From a virus, in IMG/VR virus record IMGVR_UViG_3300010885_021359, positions 1 to 21,312 of that record: a DNA stretch of 21,312 nt; one strand, given 5' to 3'. Under the pieces are notes generated by a model. The model worked only from the letters and a program-made list of their open reading frames with translations. It made no database searches and was not told where the DNA came from. The translations under genes and the position numbers were made by a program. Below, one piece after another: positions 11,929-19,852 of the stretch (position 1 is its first letter; every line of letters starts with the position of its first letter).

Positions 11929-12227
11929 GTAAAAAAATTTTTAATGCAAAGATGATCCCTCGGCCTAGTGACATGACGTATGAGGAATGCATGGAGAAAG
12001 AAATGTCCCCGGCACAGAATGAAGTTTTCTTGGTGATAGATGAGTGGTGGAAGAAGTACCACTATGCGCCCACGTTGCGGGATATTGCGTATATCCGTGG
12101 AAAGATGGGACTGGCGAATACTAAGAGGCTGGTGGACAGGTTGGTAGATCTGGGTGTGGTGAAGAAGATTGAGAAACGGGGCAGGACAGTAAGACCTGTC
12201 TATATTAGGTTCAGGGACTTGGAGTAA
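11898..12227 (+). CDS. LexA-type winged-helix DNA-binding protein
   Basis: A 109-residue protein. Residues about 36-105 (MSPAQNEVFLVIDEWWKKYH, YAPTLRDIAY, TKRLVDRLVDLGVVKKIEKR) follow the LexA N-terminal winged-helix pattern: an opening (L/M)(S/T)xxQ helix, YxPTxRxIA, a recognition helix, then a basic wing (GRTVRPVYI). There is no autoprotease domain, so this is only a DNA-binding module. The start may be downstream at 11955 or 11973, as the SD at 11898 (TAGGT) is weak and within a possible hairpin. It sits between terS and terL, so it may be a late-operon regulator or a second terminase-associated DNA-binding protein. Confidence 0.75.
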   Translation: MQILNKPPGGSKKIFNAKMIPRPSDMTYEECMEKEMSPAQNEVFLVIDEWWKKYHYAPTLRDIAYIRGKMGLANTKRLVDRLVDLGVVKKIEKRGRTVRPVYIRFRDLE

Positions 12228-12231
12228 GGAA

Positions 12232-12322
12232 ACTGTAAGGTGGTAACGCTTCCACCTTTCACGAAACTTACAGTAAGGAGTTTGTAAGGTGGTAACGTTA
12301 CCAGTTTACGCGAAACTTACAA
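12232..12322 (+). repeat. Two tandem 49-bp structured repeats upstream of terL
   Basis: Two imperfect copies with a 49-nt period share GTAAGGTGGTAACG (14 nt) and CGAAACTTACA. Each folds: copy 1 outer stem ACTGTAAG/CTTACAGT (12232-12239 with 12267-12274), inner AAGGTGG/CCACCTT; copy 2 outer stem TTGTAAG/CTTACAA (12282-12288 with 12316-12322), inner perfect 14-bp palindrome at 12290-12303. The outer stems differ by a C-G to T-A pair change on both sides, a compensatory substitution. No T-run follows, so a terminator is unlikely. It could be a packaging-initiation (pac/cos-like) site, an operator array or structured RNA. Confidence 0.7.
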
Positions 12323-12334
12323 TAGAGGGAGACT

Positions 12335-13825
12335 ATGAAACTTGAGGATTTGATAGATAAATTGGAACCGCATGAGTATGAGAAGTTCATGGCTCAGGTG
12401 ATGGAGTATCGTGGGGCGGTGGAGAGGGAGAAGGCTCAAGAGGGCTTTATGCATTATGTAAAGATGATGTGGCCCGGATTTGTGAGTGGGAGGCATCATG
12501 CTTTGATGGCAAAGAAGTTTGAGGATATTGCGAACGGAAAGATTAAGAGGGCGATTATTAATATGCCACCACGACATACGAAGTCGGAGTTTGCCTCGTA
12601 TTTGCTTCCTTCATGGTTTCTGGGAAAGTTTCCAAATAAGAAAGTGATTCAGTGTTCTAACACGGCGGATCTGGCGGTGGGTTTTGGACGTAAGGTCAGG
12701 AACTTGGTTGACAGTGAGCAGTACGCGAAAGTGTTTCCTAATGTGGCCTTGAGACAGGATAGTAAGGCAGCAGGTAGATGGGCTACCAATGGAGGAGGCG
12801 AGTATTTCGCTATTGGTGTTGGGGGTACTGTTACGGGTAAGGGTGCTGACCTATTAATTATTGACGATCCGCATTCTGAGCAGGAAGCTGCTTTAGCTGC
12901 TGGCGACCCCAGTGTTTACGATAAGGTTTATGAATGGTATACATCTGGCCCACGGCAACGTTTACAGCCGGGCGGATCTATTGTGATCGTGATGACTCGC
13001 TGGGGAGACAGGGATCTGACAGGTAGGGTCATTAAGGATGCAGCAGGTAGAGATAAGAGTGAAGAGTGGGAAGTAATTGAGCTGCCTGCTATCATGCCGT
13101 CAGGAAAACCTTTGTGGCCTGAGTTTTGGAGTTATGAAGAGCTGTCTGCTCTAAGGGAAGAGTTACCAGCAGCCAAGTGGAATGCTCAGTATCAGCAGAG
13201 TCCGACTGGCGAAGAGGGTGCGATTGTTAAGCGGGAGTGGTGGAAGAGATGGACAAAAGAAGAACCGCCGGTATGTCAGTTTATTATTCAGAGCTGGGAC
13301 ACTGCTTTTACGAAAAGTGAGAGGAGTGACTATTCGGCTTGTACAACATGGGGCGTGTTTTATTTGAATGAGAATGCGGATGATGCGAACATCATTTTGC
13401 TGGATGCGTTTAAGAAGCGGATGGAGTTTCCGGAGTTGAAAGAGAAGGCTTACTCTAACTATATGTACTGGGAGCCGGATGCATGTGTGATTGAAGCAAA
13501 GGCAGCGGGTAGTCCGTTGATTTTTGAGTTGAGACAGATGGGCATTGTGGTGAGTGATTACACGCCGAGCCGTGGAAATGACAAGTTTGTGCGGATCAAT
13601 GCAGTTGCTGATTTATTTAGTTCAGGTAAAGTGTGGGCTCCAGAGACTCGCTGGGCTGACGAGTTGATCGAAGAGATGGCTGCATTTCCGAATGCGCCGA
13701 ATGATGACTTGGTGGATTCATCTACGCAGGCATTGATAAGGTTTCGCAAGGGCGGTTTTTTACGACTTGCATCCGATGAACGGGAAGAGCTGAAGAGCTT
13801 TCGCAGAAAACAAACTTACTATTGA
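12335..13825 (+). CDS. terL: Terminase large subunit
   Basis: A 496-residue packaging motor ATPase and nuclease. Walker A-like NMPPRHTKSE (76-85), Walker B LLIIDDPH (173-180) with the catalytic acidic residue after it, coupling motif MTRWGDRDL (220-228). The C-terminal RNase H-like nuclease has acidic residues in QSWDTAF (D322), VIEAKAAG (E387) and NDDLVDS (D457/D458). SD GAGGGAG lies 3 nt before the ATG. It translocates DNA into the prohead docked on the portal encoded next door. Length and motif order are normal for the family. Confidence 0.95.
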   Translation: MKLEDLIDKLEPHEYEKFMAQVMEYRGAVEREKAQEGFMHYVKMMWPGFVSGRHHALMAKKFEDIANGKIKRAIINMPPRHTKSEFASYLLPSWFLGKFPNKKVIQCSNTADLAVGFGRKVRNLVDSEQYAKVFPNVALRQDSKAAGRWATNGGGEYFAIGVGGTVTGKGADLLIIDDPHSEQEAALAAGDPSVYDKVYEWYTSGPRQRLQPGGSIVIVMTRWGDRDLTGRVIKDAAGRDKSEEWEVIELPAIMPSGKPLWPEFWSYEELSALREELPAAKWNAQYQQSPTGEEGAIVKREWWKRWTKEEPPVCQFIIQSWDTAFTKSERSDYSACTTWGVFYLNENADDANIILLDAFKKRMEFPELKEKAYSNYMYWEPDACVIEAKAAGSPLIFELRQMGIVVSDYTPSRGNDKFVRINAVADLFSSGKVWAPETRWADELIEEMAAFPNAPNDDLVDSSTQALIRFRKGGFLRLASDEREELKSFRRKQTYY

Positions 13826-13832
13826 GGATTAA

Positions 13833-16229
13833 ATGGACATCGCAAAATCACTTTATGTCGCGCCCCAAGGGTTGGAATCTTTAACAGAAGAGCCTGACTT
13901 GGAAATTGAAATTGAAGATCCTGAGTCCGTAACTATAGGTATGGGCGGGATGGAAATTACTTTAGGGTCTGATGATGACTCTGAACGGTTTGATTCCAAT
14001 CTGGCGGAGTTCATGGATGAGGGTGAGCTGGAACAAGTAGGCTCAGAGATTGTTGAGCTTGTTGAGGCAGACATTAACTCCCGTAAAGACTGGGTGGAGA
14101 TGTTTGTAAAGGGTTTGGAAGTATTAGGGATGAAGTATGAAGAGAGGACTGAGCCTTGGAATGGGGCTTGTGGAGTTTTCTCTACGATACTGACAGAGGC
14201 GGCGGTGAGGTTTCAGTCTGAGATGATTGTGGAAACGTTTCCAGCTCAGGGGCCAGTGAAGACAGAAATCATTGGTGCCATCAATAAGATGAAGGAAGAA
14301 GCTGCTGAGCGAGTTCGTGCTGACATGAACTACCAGTTGACTGAGGCGATGCCTGAATACAGACCAGAGCATGAGCGCATGTTGTTTAATTTGGGTTTAG
14401 CAGGGTCAGCCTTTAAGAAGGTCTACTATGATCCGGCGCTGGGAAGACAGACCTCTATATATATACCTGCTGAGGATGTGATTATTCCTTACGGCTCAAG
14501 TGGAGCTAGGACGGCAGAGCGTGTTACTCATGTGATGCGAAAAACAAAAAATGATATTCGTAAATTACAAGCCGCAGGTTTTTACAGAGATATTGATCTG
14601 GGTGAGCCGGTAGCTATTCATACTGACGTTGAGAAAAAGAAGGCCGAAGAGCAGGGCTACTCTTTGACTGACGATGACCGGTATCAGATATACGAAGTGC
14701 AGATTGATTTTGAAATGCCGGGGTATGAGGATGATGACTCTATCGCCTTACCTTATATCGTTTCGATTGATGCTGGTACGGGAAAGATTTTGTCGATCTA
14801 CCGTAACTACGAAGAAGAAGATGTAGTTCGATTGAAGAGACAACACATGGTGCAGTATGACTATGTGCCGGGGTTTGGCGCTTATGGATTTGGCTACATA
14901 CACTTGATTGGTGGATATGCACGGGCTGGTACTTCACTGATCCGTCAGTTGATTGATGCTGGTACTTTAAGTAATTTACCCGGCGGATTGAAATCGCGTG
15001 GCCTGCGAGTCAAGGGTGACGATACGCCTATCTCCCCCGGAGAGTTCAGGGATGTTGACGTACCCAGCGGGTCGATCAAAGACAACATCATGGCTTTGCC
15101 ATATAAGGAGCCGAGCCAAGTATTGGCGGCGCTGTTGGAAAAGATAACCGAAGAAGGCCGCAGGTTAGGTTCTATTGCTGATATGAAGATCAGTGATATG
15201 AGTGCAAACGCACCGGTGGGAACTACTCTGGCTATTCTTGAGCGACAGTTAAAGACGATGTCTGCTGTGCAGGCGCGAGTTCACTTTTCGATGAAGCAGG
15301 AATTCAAAATCCTGAAGAACATCATTCGTGACTACACGCCTACAGAGTATGAGTACGATCCTGAGAGTGGAGATCGTAAGGCTAAGCAAGAAGACTATGA
15401 CATGGTGGAAGTGATTCCAGTGTCAGACCCAAATGCAGCAACTATGGCGCAGCGGATTATGCAGTATCAGGCTGTGATCCAGTTGGCGCAACAGGCTCCG
15501 CAGATCTATAACTTGCCTCAGTTGCATCGTCAGATGATTGAAGTGTTGGGTGTAAAAAATGCCGACAAGCTGGTGCCAACAAAAGATGACCAGAAGCCAA
15601 GAGATCCGATCAGCGAGAACATGGCATTCTTAAGAGGTGAGCCGACAAAGGCTTTTATCTACCAAGATCAGGATGCGCATATTCAGGCGCACCAATCGTT
15701 CATGCAGGATCCAAGCATGGCGGCAGCTATGGGACAAAATCCTATGGCTCAGCAAATGCAAGCAGCGATCATGGCGCACATTGCAGAACACTTGGCATTC
15801 AAGTACCGCAAGGATGTGGAAGAACAAGTAGGCGTACCTCTGCCTAATCCTGATTCCGACCTTCCGGAAGATGTTGAAGTTCAGTTGTCTCGCTTGGTTG
15901 CCCAAGGTTCTCAGCAGTTGATGCAAAAGAATTCGGCTCAAGCGCAGCAGCAACAGAATCAACAGATGCAGCAGGATCCGCTGGTTCAAATTCAACAGGC
16001 TGAGCTTCAGGTCAAACAAGCTGATGTACAGCGTAAGACGCAGAAAGATCAGTCAGATGCGCAGATTGCAATGCAGAAATTGCAGCTTGAAAAGCAGCGC
16101 ATTGAAGCTGAGATTCAAAGAGAAGGTAAACGTATCCAGTCACAAGAGCTGCAAGCCAAGGCCAGAATTGAATCTGAAGTAACGATGCGTCAATTGGAAA
16201 TGATGAACCAACCAAGCAAAGGTGAGTAA
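13833..16229 (+). CDS. Portal protein (798 aa, podovirus-like)
   Basis: Large portal by length, position directly after terL, and sequence style: an acidic N-terminus (residues 1-90), a mixed alpha/beta body with GFGAYGFGYIHLIGGYARA and an N-A-P-V-G-T-T-L segment (SANAPVGTTLAILERQL, about 460-475) typical of P22/podovirus-type portals. The C-terminus is a Met/Gln/Ala-rich region (about 620-720) followed by a long charged coiled coil (about 720-790), resembling the barrel helix that extends into the capsid. SD GAGGA before ATG. It forms the dodecameric DNA port and docks the terminase. Recognition rests on sequence texture and synteny, not a search. Confidence 0.88.
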   Translation: MDIAKSLYVAPQGLESLTEEPDLEIEIEDPESVTIGMGGMEITLGSDDDSERFDSNLAEFMDEGELEQVGSEIVELVEADINSRKDWVEMFVKGLEVLGMKYEERTEPWNGACGVFSTILTEAAVRFQSEMIVETFPAQGPVKTEIIGAINKMKEEAAERVRADMNYQLTEAMPEYRPEHERMLFNLGLAGSAFKKVYYDPALGRQTSIYIPAEDVIIPYGSSGARTAERVTHVMRKTKNDIRKLQAAGFYRDIDLGEPVAIHTDVEKKKAEEQGYSLTDDDRYQIYEVQIDFEMPGYEDDDSIALPYIVSIDAGTGKILSIYRNYEEEDVVRLKRQHMVQYDYVPGFGAYGFGYIHLIGGYARAGTSLIRQLIDAGTLSNLPGGLKSRGLRVKGDDTPISPGEFRDVDVPSGSIKDNIMALPYKEPSQVLAALLEKITEEGRRLGSIADMKISDMSANAPVGTTLAILERQLKTMSAVQARVHFSMKQEFKILKNIIRDYTPTEYEYDPESGDRKAKQEDYDMVEVIPVSDPNAATMAQRIMQYQAVIQLAQQAPQIYNLPQLHRQMIEVLGVKNADKLVPTKDDQKPRDPISENMAFLRGEPTKAFIYQDQDAHIQAHQSFMQDPSMAAAMGQNPMAQQMQAAIMAHIAEHLAFKYRKDVEEQVGVPLPNPDSDLPEDVEVQLSRLVAQGSQQLMQKNSAQAQQQQNQQMQQDPLVQIQQAELQVKQADVQRKTQKDQSDAQIAMQKLQLEKQRIEAEIQREGKRIQSQELQAKARIESEVTMRQLEMMNQPSKGE

Positions 16230-16426
16230 TGGATCCAAAACTTGCTGACATTTTGAACAAGAAAATTCAAGAACACATTAATCAGAACATGGGAGTGCTA
16301 AGTGATGGCGCAGCTAAAGACTACGCCCATTACAAGGAGCTGTGCGGAGCAATCCGGGGTCTGCAAACCGCACAGATGGAAATCAATGACCTTGTGCGGA
16401 AGTTAAAGGATGATGATGATGACTGA
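16229..16426 (+). CDS. Small coiled-coil protein in the head operon (65 aa)
   Basis: Starts in a TAATG overlap with the portal gene, with AAAGGTG as SD. The product is a 65-residue helical protein ending in KLKDDDDD. The pattern HYKELCGAIRGLQTAQMEIN has heptad spacing. Small helical proteins at this position may be head-completion or scaffold-associated factors. The final codons (GATGATGATGATGAC) coincide with the start codons of the next gene. Function unknown. Confidence 0.75.
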   Translation: MDPKLADILNKKIQEHINQNMGVLSDGAAKDYAHYKELCGAIRGLQTAQMEINDLVRKLKDDDDD

Positions 16427-16817
16427 GTTTGATGTTCAAGCCGTTGATTTGTCGGGCATTTTGAATGCCACGGCAGAGGAAAAGGCAAAGCAAGTACCTG
16501 AGCCGGTGACTTACCACCTTCTATGCGTTCTACCGGACGTAGATGAGGAGTATGAAAGCGGTCTTGTTAAGGCTGGGCAGACCATGCACTATGAAGAGTT
16601 ACTGTCACCGGTGCTTTTTGTGGTCAAAATGGGGCCGGATGCCTTCAAAGATGAGAAGCGATTCCCATCTGGCGCGTCTTGTAAGGTGGGAGACTTTGTG
16701 TTGGTACGTCCAAACACAGGTACTCGCATCAAAATCCACGGAAAAGAGTTCAGAGTTATCAATGATGACTCTGTTGAAGCCGTGGTTCAAGATCCTCGCG
16801 GCATAACTCGTATCTAA
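16419..16817 (+). CDS. GroES-like co-chaperonin
   Basis: A 132-residue protein. After a ~28-residue extension it follows the GroES/Cpn10 plan: YHLLCVLPDVDEEYESGLV (beta strand plus 'sGiv' turn), a mobile-loop-like segment, LFVVKMGPDAF (the 'VvavGpg' strand), CKVGDFVLVRPNTGTRIK ('vkvGDxVlf' with 'GTxi') and GKEFRVINDDSVEAVV. Start codon: ATGs at 16410, 16413, 16416 and 16419 are all in frame; AAAGGA at 16405-16410 best spaces 16419. The gene overlaps the preceding one. GroES-like phage proteins such as T4 gp31 partner host GroEL in folding capsid protein, which fits its place between portal and capsid genes. Confidence 0.8.
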   Translation: MTEFDVQAVDLSGILNATAEEKAKQVPEPVTYHLLCVLPDVDEEYESGLVKAGQTMHYEELLSPVLFVVKMGPDAFKDEKRFPSGASCKVGDFVLVRPNTGTRIKIHGKEFRVINDDSVEAVVQDPRGITRI

Positions 16818-16826
16818 GGAGGAAAA

Positions 16827-17786
16827 ATGGAAAGAACAGAGTACAAATTTCCCGATGAAGTCGATGAAAAGCCTAAAAAACAGCAAGAAGAAGCTGAATT
16901 GAAGATTGAAATCGAAGGTGAAGGCGAAACTGAGATAGAAATTGTTGATGACACGCCAAAAACCAACAAAAAGATGGAAGATCCTCCCAAGGATGCTGAC
17001 GATGACGAGCTAAACAGCTACGGCGAGAAGGTTCGGCGCAGAATTCAGCATTTGCAGAAGGGTTACCACGAAGAAAAACGCAAAACTGAGCAAGCTTACA
17101 AAGAGCGAGAAGAAGCTATTAAGGCTGCACAGGTTGTTGTTGAAGAGAACAAAAAGCTTAAAGGATCTTTGAACCAAGGACAGACAGCATTGCTGGAGCA
17201 AGCCAAAAGAACGGTAGCTACGGAGATGGAAACTGCCCGTAGACAGTACAAAGAGGCTTATGAAGCTGGTGACTCTGAGGCGCTGGTAGATGCCCAAGAA
17301 AATCTAACTTCAGTCAAGATAAAGCTTGATAAAGTAAATAATTTTAGGCCTACCCCTTTACAAGAAGATCAAGTTGAGGTAAAAATACCGCAAGTTTCAA
17401 CTCCTTCCGTTGATCCCAAAGCGGAACGGTGGAGAGAGAAGAACGATTGGTTTGGGCCTGACGATGAAATGACCAGTTTTGCGCTTGGACTCCACAACAA
17501 GCTGGTTAAAAATGGAGTAGATCCGGCCTCCGATGATTACTACGAGAAAGTAGATTCTCGTATGCGACAAGTGTTCCCAGAAGCCTTCGATTCTGAGGAG
17601 CCCGCTGATGAGCCTGAAAAGGAAGTCAAGCGAACTAAATCGAATGTGGTTGCGCCAGCAACGAGAAGCTCTTCCCCTAAAAAGGTAGTGTTAACTCAAA
17701 CCCAAGTAAATATCGCCAAACGTCTGGGCGTTCCATTGGAACTCTATGCGCGTAAGGTTGCGGAACAAATGAGGAATTCAAAATGA
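16827..17786 (+). CDS. Capsid scaffold protein
   Basis: A 319-residue, highly charged protein: acidic N-terminus (ELKIEIEGEGETEIEIVDDT), a long coiled coil (about 78-168), low-complexity linkers and a basic C-terminal helix (VNIAKRLGVPLELYARKVAE), the element that in scaffolds binds the capsid protein. Strong SD AAGGAGG. It sits just before the head genes, as scaffolds do. It directs prohead assembly and is then released or degraded. No protease domain is visible. The call is by composition and position. Confidence 0.78.
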   Translation: MERTEYKFPDEVDEKPKKQQEEAELKIEIEGEGETEIEIVDDTPKTNKKMEDPPKDADDDELNSYGEKVRRRIQHLQKGYHEEKRKTEQAYKEREEAIKAAQVVVEENKKLKGSLNQGQTALLEQAKRTVATEMETARRQYKEAYEAGDSEALVDAQENLTSVKIKLDKVNNFRPTPLQEDQVEVKIPQVSTPSVDPKAERWREKNDWFGPDDEMTSFALGLHNKLVKNGVDPASDDYYEKVDSRMRQVFPEAFDSEEPADEPEKEVKRTKSNVVAPATRSSSPKKVVLTQTQVNIAKRLGVPLELYARKVAEQMRNSK

Positions 17787-18241
17787 CAGAAGCAGTTCAA
17801 AACCGCGCAAAACGCGAAACCGATAGCCGTGCAGCAGCTCAGCGTCCACTCAAATGGATGCCTCCCCAACTTCTGCCTGATCCTCATCCAGAGGAAGGGT
17901 ATGCGTTCCGTTGGATCCGTCTGTCTACATTAGGCTCTTCTGATGCTTTGAATATTTCCTCAAAACTTCGTGAAGGCTGGGAGCCCGTAAAGGCTTCGGA
18001 ACACCCCGAAATTGTTTTGATGAGTGGTCAAGCTAACCGCTTTCCGGACAGTATCGAAATTGGTGGACTGTTGCTTTGCAAGACCCCAGTCGAATTTACT
18101 GTACAGCGAGATGCGTATTTTGCCGATCAAGCAAATGCTCAGATGGCCTCAGTAGATAACACTTTTATGCGCGAGAACGATCCTCGGATGCCTATGTTCA
18201 AAGAACGAAGCTCTAAGGTGACTTTTGGCAAAGGTATTTAA
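17783..18241 (+). CDS. Putative head structural or accessory protein (152 aa)
   Basis: A 152-residue protein starting in an ATGA overlap with the scaffold, SD GAGGAA. Segments PLKWMPPQLLPDPHPEEGYA, FRWIRLSTLGSSDALNISSK and the C-terminal RSSKVTFGKGI are familiar from uncharacterised proteins located beside capsid genes in marine and freshwater podovirus-like phages. No catalytic motif. Virion or assembly role is inferred from synteny. A 23-nt spacer with a T-run separates it from the next gene. Confidence 0.75.
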   Translation: MTEAVQNRAKRETDSRAAAQRPLKWMPPQLLPDPHPEEGYAFRWIRLSTLGSSDALNISSKLREGWEPVKASEHPEIVLMSGQANRFPDSIEIGGLLLCKTPVEFTVQRDAYFADQANAQMASVDNTFMRENDPRMPMFKERSSKVTFGKGI

Positions 18242-18264
18242 TCTTTTTTTTGGAGCTTTAAAAC

Positions 18265-18861
18265 ATGGCTTACCCCACTGTCTCAGCACCATACGGCCTA
18301 AAGCCTATCAATTCAATTGATGGCAAGCCTTATGCTGGTGCTTTCCGACAGATTCCTGTTGCCGCTGCTTTTGCTACTGCTATCTTCTTTGGAGATACAG
18401 TTCAAATCGACAGCACGGGTTATCTGGTTCTTTCAACAGCTACCAACTCCGGTAATATTGTCGGCGTTTGCGTAGGCGGTCAGTACGTCAACTCCAGCGG
18501 TCAAACCGTTGAGGGTCAGTACCTCCCCGCATTAATTTCAACTGCAACCAACTTGGCTTATGCGTATGTTGTAGATGACCAGCAAGCACTTTTCAAAGTG
18601 GCTGTTGTTTCTTCTGGAACAACCATGAGTTCCGCTGGTCGCACCGTAGTTGGCTCTAACTTGGCCTTGGTTCTCAACGCTGGCAGCACTACCACTGGTA
18701 ATTCTGCCTACGCTGTGACCTTGACAGGTGCTGGCACTACAGCGACTATTCCAATTCGGGTGATTGATGTTGTGCCAGAAACCGCTACTGCGGCTGACAC
18801 TTACACCGAGCTGTTGGTGAAAATCAACACACACCAGTACAACAACACAACTGGTATCTAA
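18265..18861 (+). CDS. Capsid decoration-like structural protein (198 aa)
   Basis: A 198-residue protein rich in Gly, Ala, Thr, Val and Ser with a beta-strand pattern. The opening AYPTVSAPYGLKPINSIDGK and the segments FFGDTVQIDSTG and VGVCVGGQYVNSSGQ follow a common phage pattern (GL-P, 'GDxV', 'G-F-GxxY') of putative decoration or capsid-associated proteins next to the major capsid gene. SD GGAG is about 10 nt upstream. Extracellular virion component by inference. Cannot exclude a minor tail protein. Confidence 0.72.
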   Translation: MAYPTVSAPYGLKPINSIDGKPYAGAFRQIPVAAAFATAIFFGDTVQIDSTGYLVLSTATNSGNIVGVCVGGQYVNSSGQTVEGQYLPALISTATNLAYAYVVDDQQALFKVAVVSSGTTMSSAGRTVVGSNLALVLNAGSTTTGNSAYAVTLTGAGTTATIPIRVIDVVPETATAADTYTELLVKINTHQYNNTTGI

Positions 18862-18871
18862 GGAGTAAGAA

Positions 18872-19783
18872 ATGGCTATTTCACGCGCACAACTACTCAA
18901 AGAATTGCTCCCCGGATTGAACGCACTGTTTGGTCTTGAGTACGCCAAATACGGCGAAGAGCATAAGGAAATCTACGAAACAGAGACATCTGAGCGTAGC
19001 TTTGAAGAAGAAACGAAGCTGTCTGGTTTCTCTGCTGCACCCGTCAAGAACGAAGGCTCTGCCATCGCTTATGACAATGCACAGGAAGCATGGACTGCTC
19101 GTTACAACCACGAAACCATCGCAATGGGCTTCTCCATCACGGAAGAAGCAGTGGAAGACAACCTGTACGACAGTTTGTCCAGCCGCTACACCAAGGCTCT
19201 GGCCCGTGGTATGGCTTACACCAAGCAGGTCAAGGCCGCCTATGTGTTGAACAATGCGTTCACCACTACAGTGACCTACGGTGACGGCGTTGTGCTTTGC
19301 TCAACAGCCCATCCGTTGATCTCTGGTGGCACCAACAGCAATCGCCCAACTACCGGCGCTGACTTGAATGAGACTTCTCTTGAGAATGCCGTTATTCAAA
19401 TCGCAGGCTGGACAGATGAGCGCGGCCTGTTGATCGCAGCCAAGCCCAAAAAGCTGGTCGTTCCTCCTCAACTGATGTTCGTTGCAACTCGCCTCTTAGA
19501 GACTGAGCTGCGTGTCGGCACTACCGACAATGACGTTAACGCATTGAAGAACAACGGCTCCATCCCCGAAGGCTATACAGTCAATCACTACCTGACTGAT
19601 ACCAACGCATGGTTCCTGATGACTGACGTACCTAATGGTCTGAAGCACTTTGTCCGTACTCCGCTGGCTAACAGCATGGACGGCGACTTCGACACTGGTA
19701 ACGTTCGTTACAAGGCTCGTGAGCGTTATAGCTTCGGCGTGTCAGACCCTCTGGGTATCTTTGGATCGCCCGGTTCGTCTTGA
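18872..19783 (+). CDS. Major capsid protein (Mu gpT-like)
   Basis: A 303-residue protein related to the Mu gpT/HK97-fold capsid family: N-terminal MAISRAQLLKELLPGLNALF, then FEEETKLSGF, the 'E-loop'-like charged region, YNHETIAMGFSITEEAVEDN, an alpha-helical spine (SSRYTKALARGMAYTKQVKA), VLCSTAHPLISGG and the C-terminal RYKARERYSFGVSDPLGIFG, where 'R-R-SFGxxDPxGxFG' is a family hallmark. SD AAGGAG. Strong terminator follows directly. Forms the capsid shell. No N-terminal delta domain is obvious, consistent with the separate scaffold gene. Confidence 0.9.
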   Translation: MAISRAQLLKELLPGLNALFGLEYAKYGEEHKEIYETETSERSFEEETKLSGFSAAPVKNEGSAIAYDNAQEAWTARYNHETIAMGFSITEEAVEDNLYDSLSSRYTKALARGMAYTKQVKAAYVLNNAFTTTVTYGDGVVLCSTAHPLISGGTNSNRPTTGADLNETSLENAVIQIAGWTDERGLLIAAKPKKLVVPPQLMFVATRLLETELRVGTTDNDVNALKNNGSIPEGYTVNHYLTDTNAWFLMTDVPNGLKHFVRTPLANSMDGDFDTGNVRYKARERYSFGVSDPLGIFGSPGSS

Positions 19784-19797
19784 TAGAAAAATAAGAG

Positions 19798-19827
19798 AAG
19801 GGGGTCAAAAGCCCCCTTTTCTTTTTT
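19798..19827 (+). terminator. Rho-independent terminator after the capsid gene
   Basis: AAGGGGG (19798-19804) pairs with CCCCCTT (19812-19818) over a 7-nt loop and runs into a T-rich stretch (TTTTCTTTTTT). It ends about 40 nt after the capsid stop, so it would insulate the capsid operon from the following promoter-like region. It is the clearest terminator in the window. Confidence 0.9.
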
Positions 19828-19852
19828 CTAAATTAGTGTATATTTAAGCAAT

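Noticed and set aside
12256-12316. ParB parS-like sites (TTTCACGAAA, GTTTACGCGAAAC) in the repeats
   Set aside because: Only partly resemble the chromosomal parS consensus; mismatches at central positions, so not annotated as parS.
12232-12322. Rho-independent terminator upstream of terL
   Set aside because: Hairpins form but no T-run follows either one, and terL would be separated from its only evident promoter.
15630-16019. 129-codon minus-strand frame inside the portal gene
   Set aside because: Leu-rich shadow of the Gln/Met-rich portal C-terminus; no SD and no independent support.
18538-18948. 136-codon minus-strand frame opposite the decoration-like and capsid genes
   Set aside because: Lies on the opposite strand of two clear structural genes with good SD sites.
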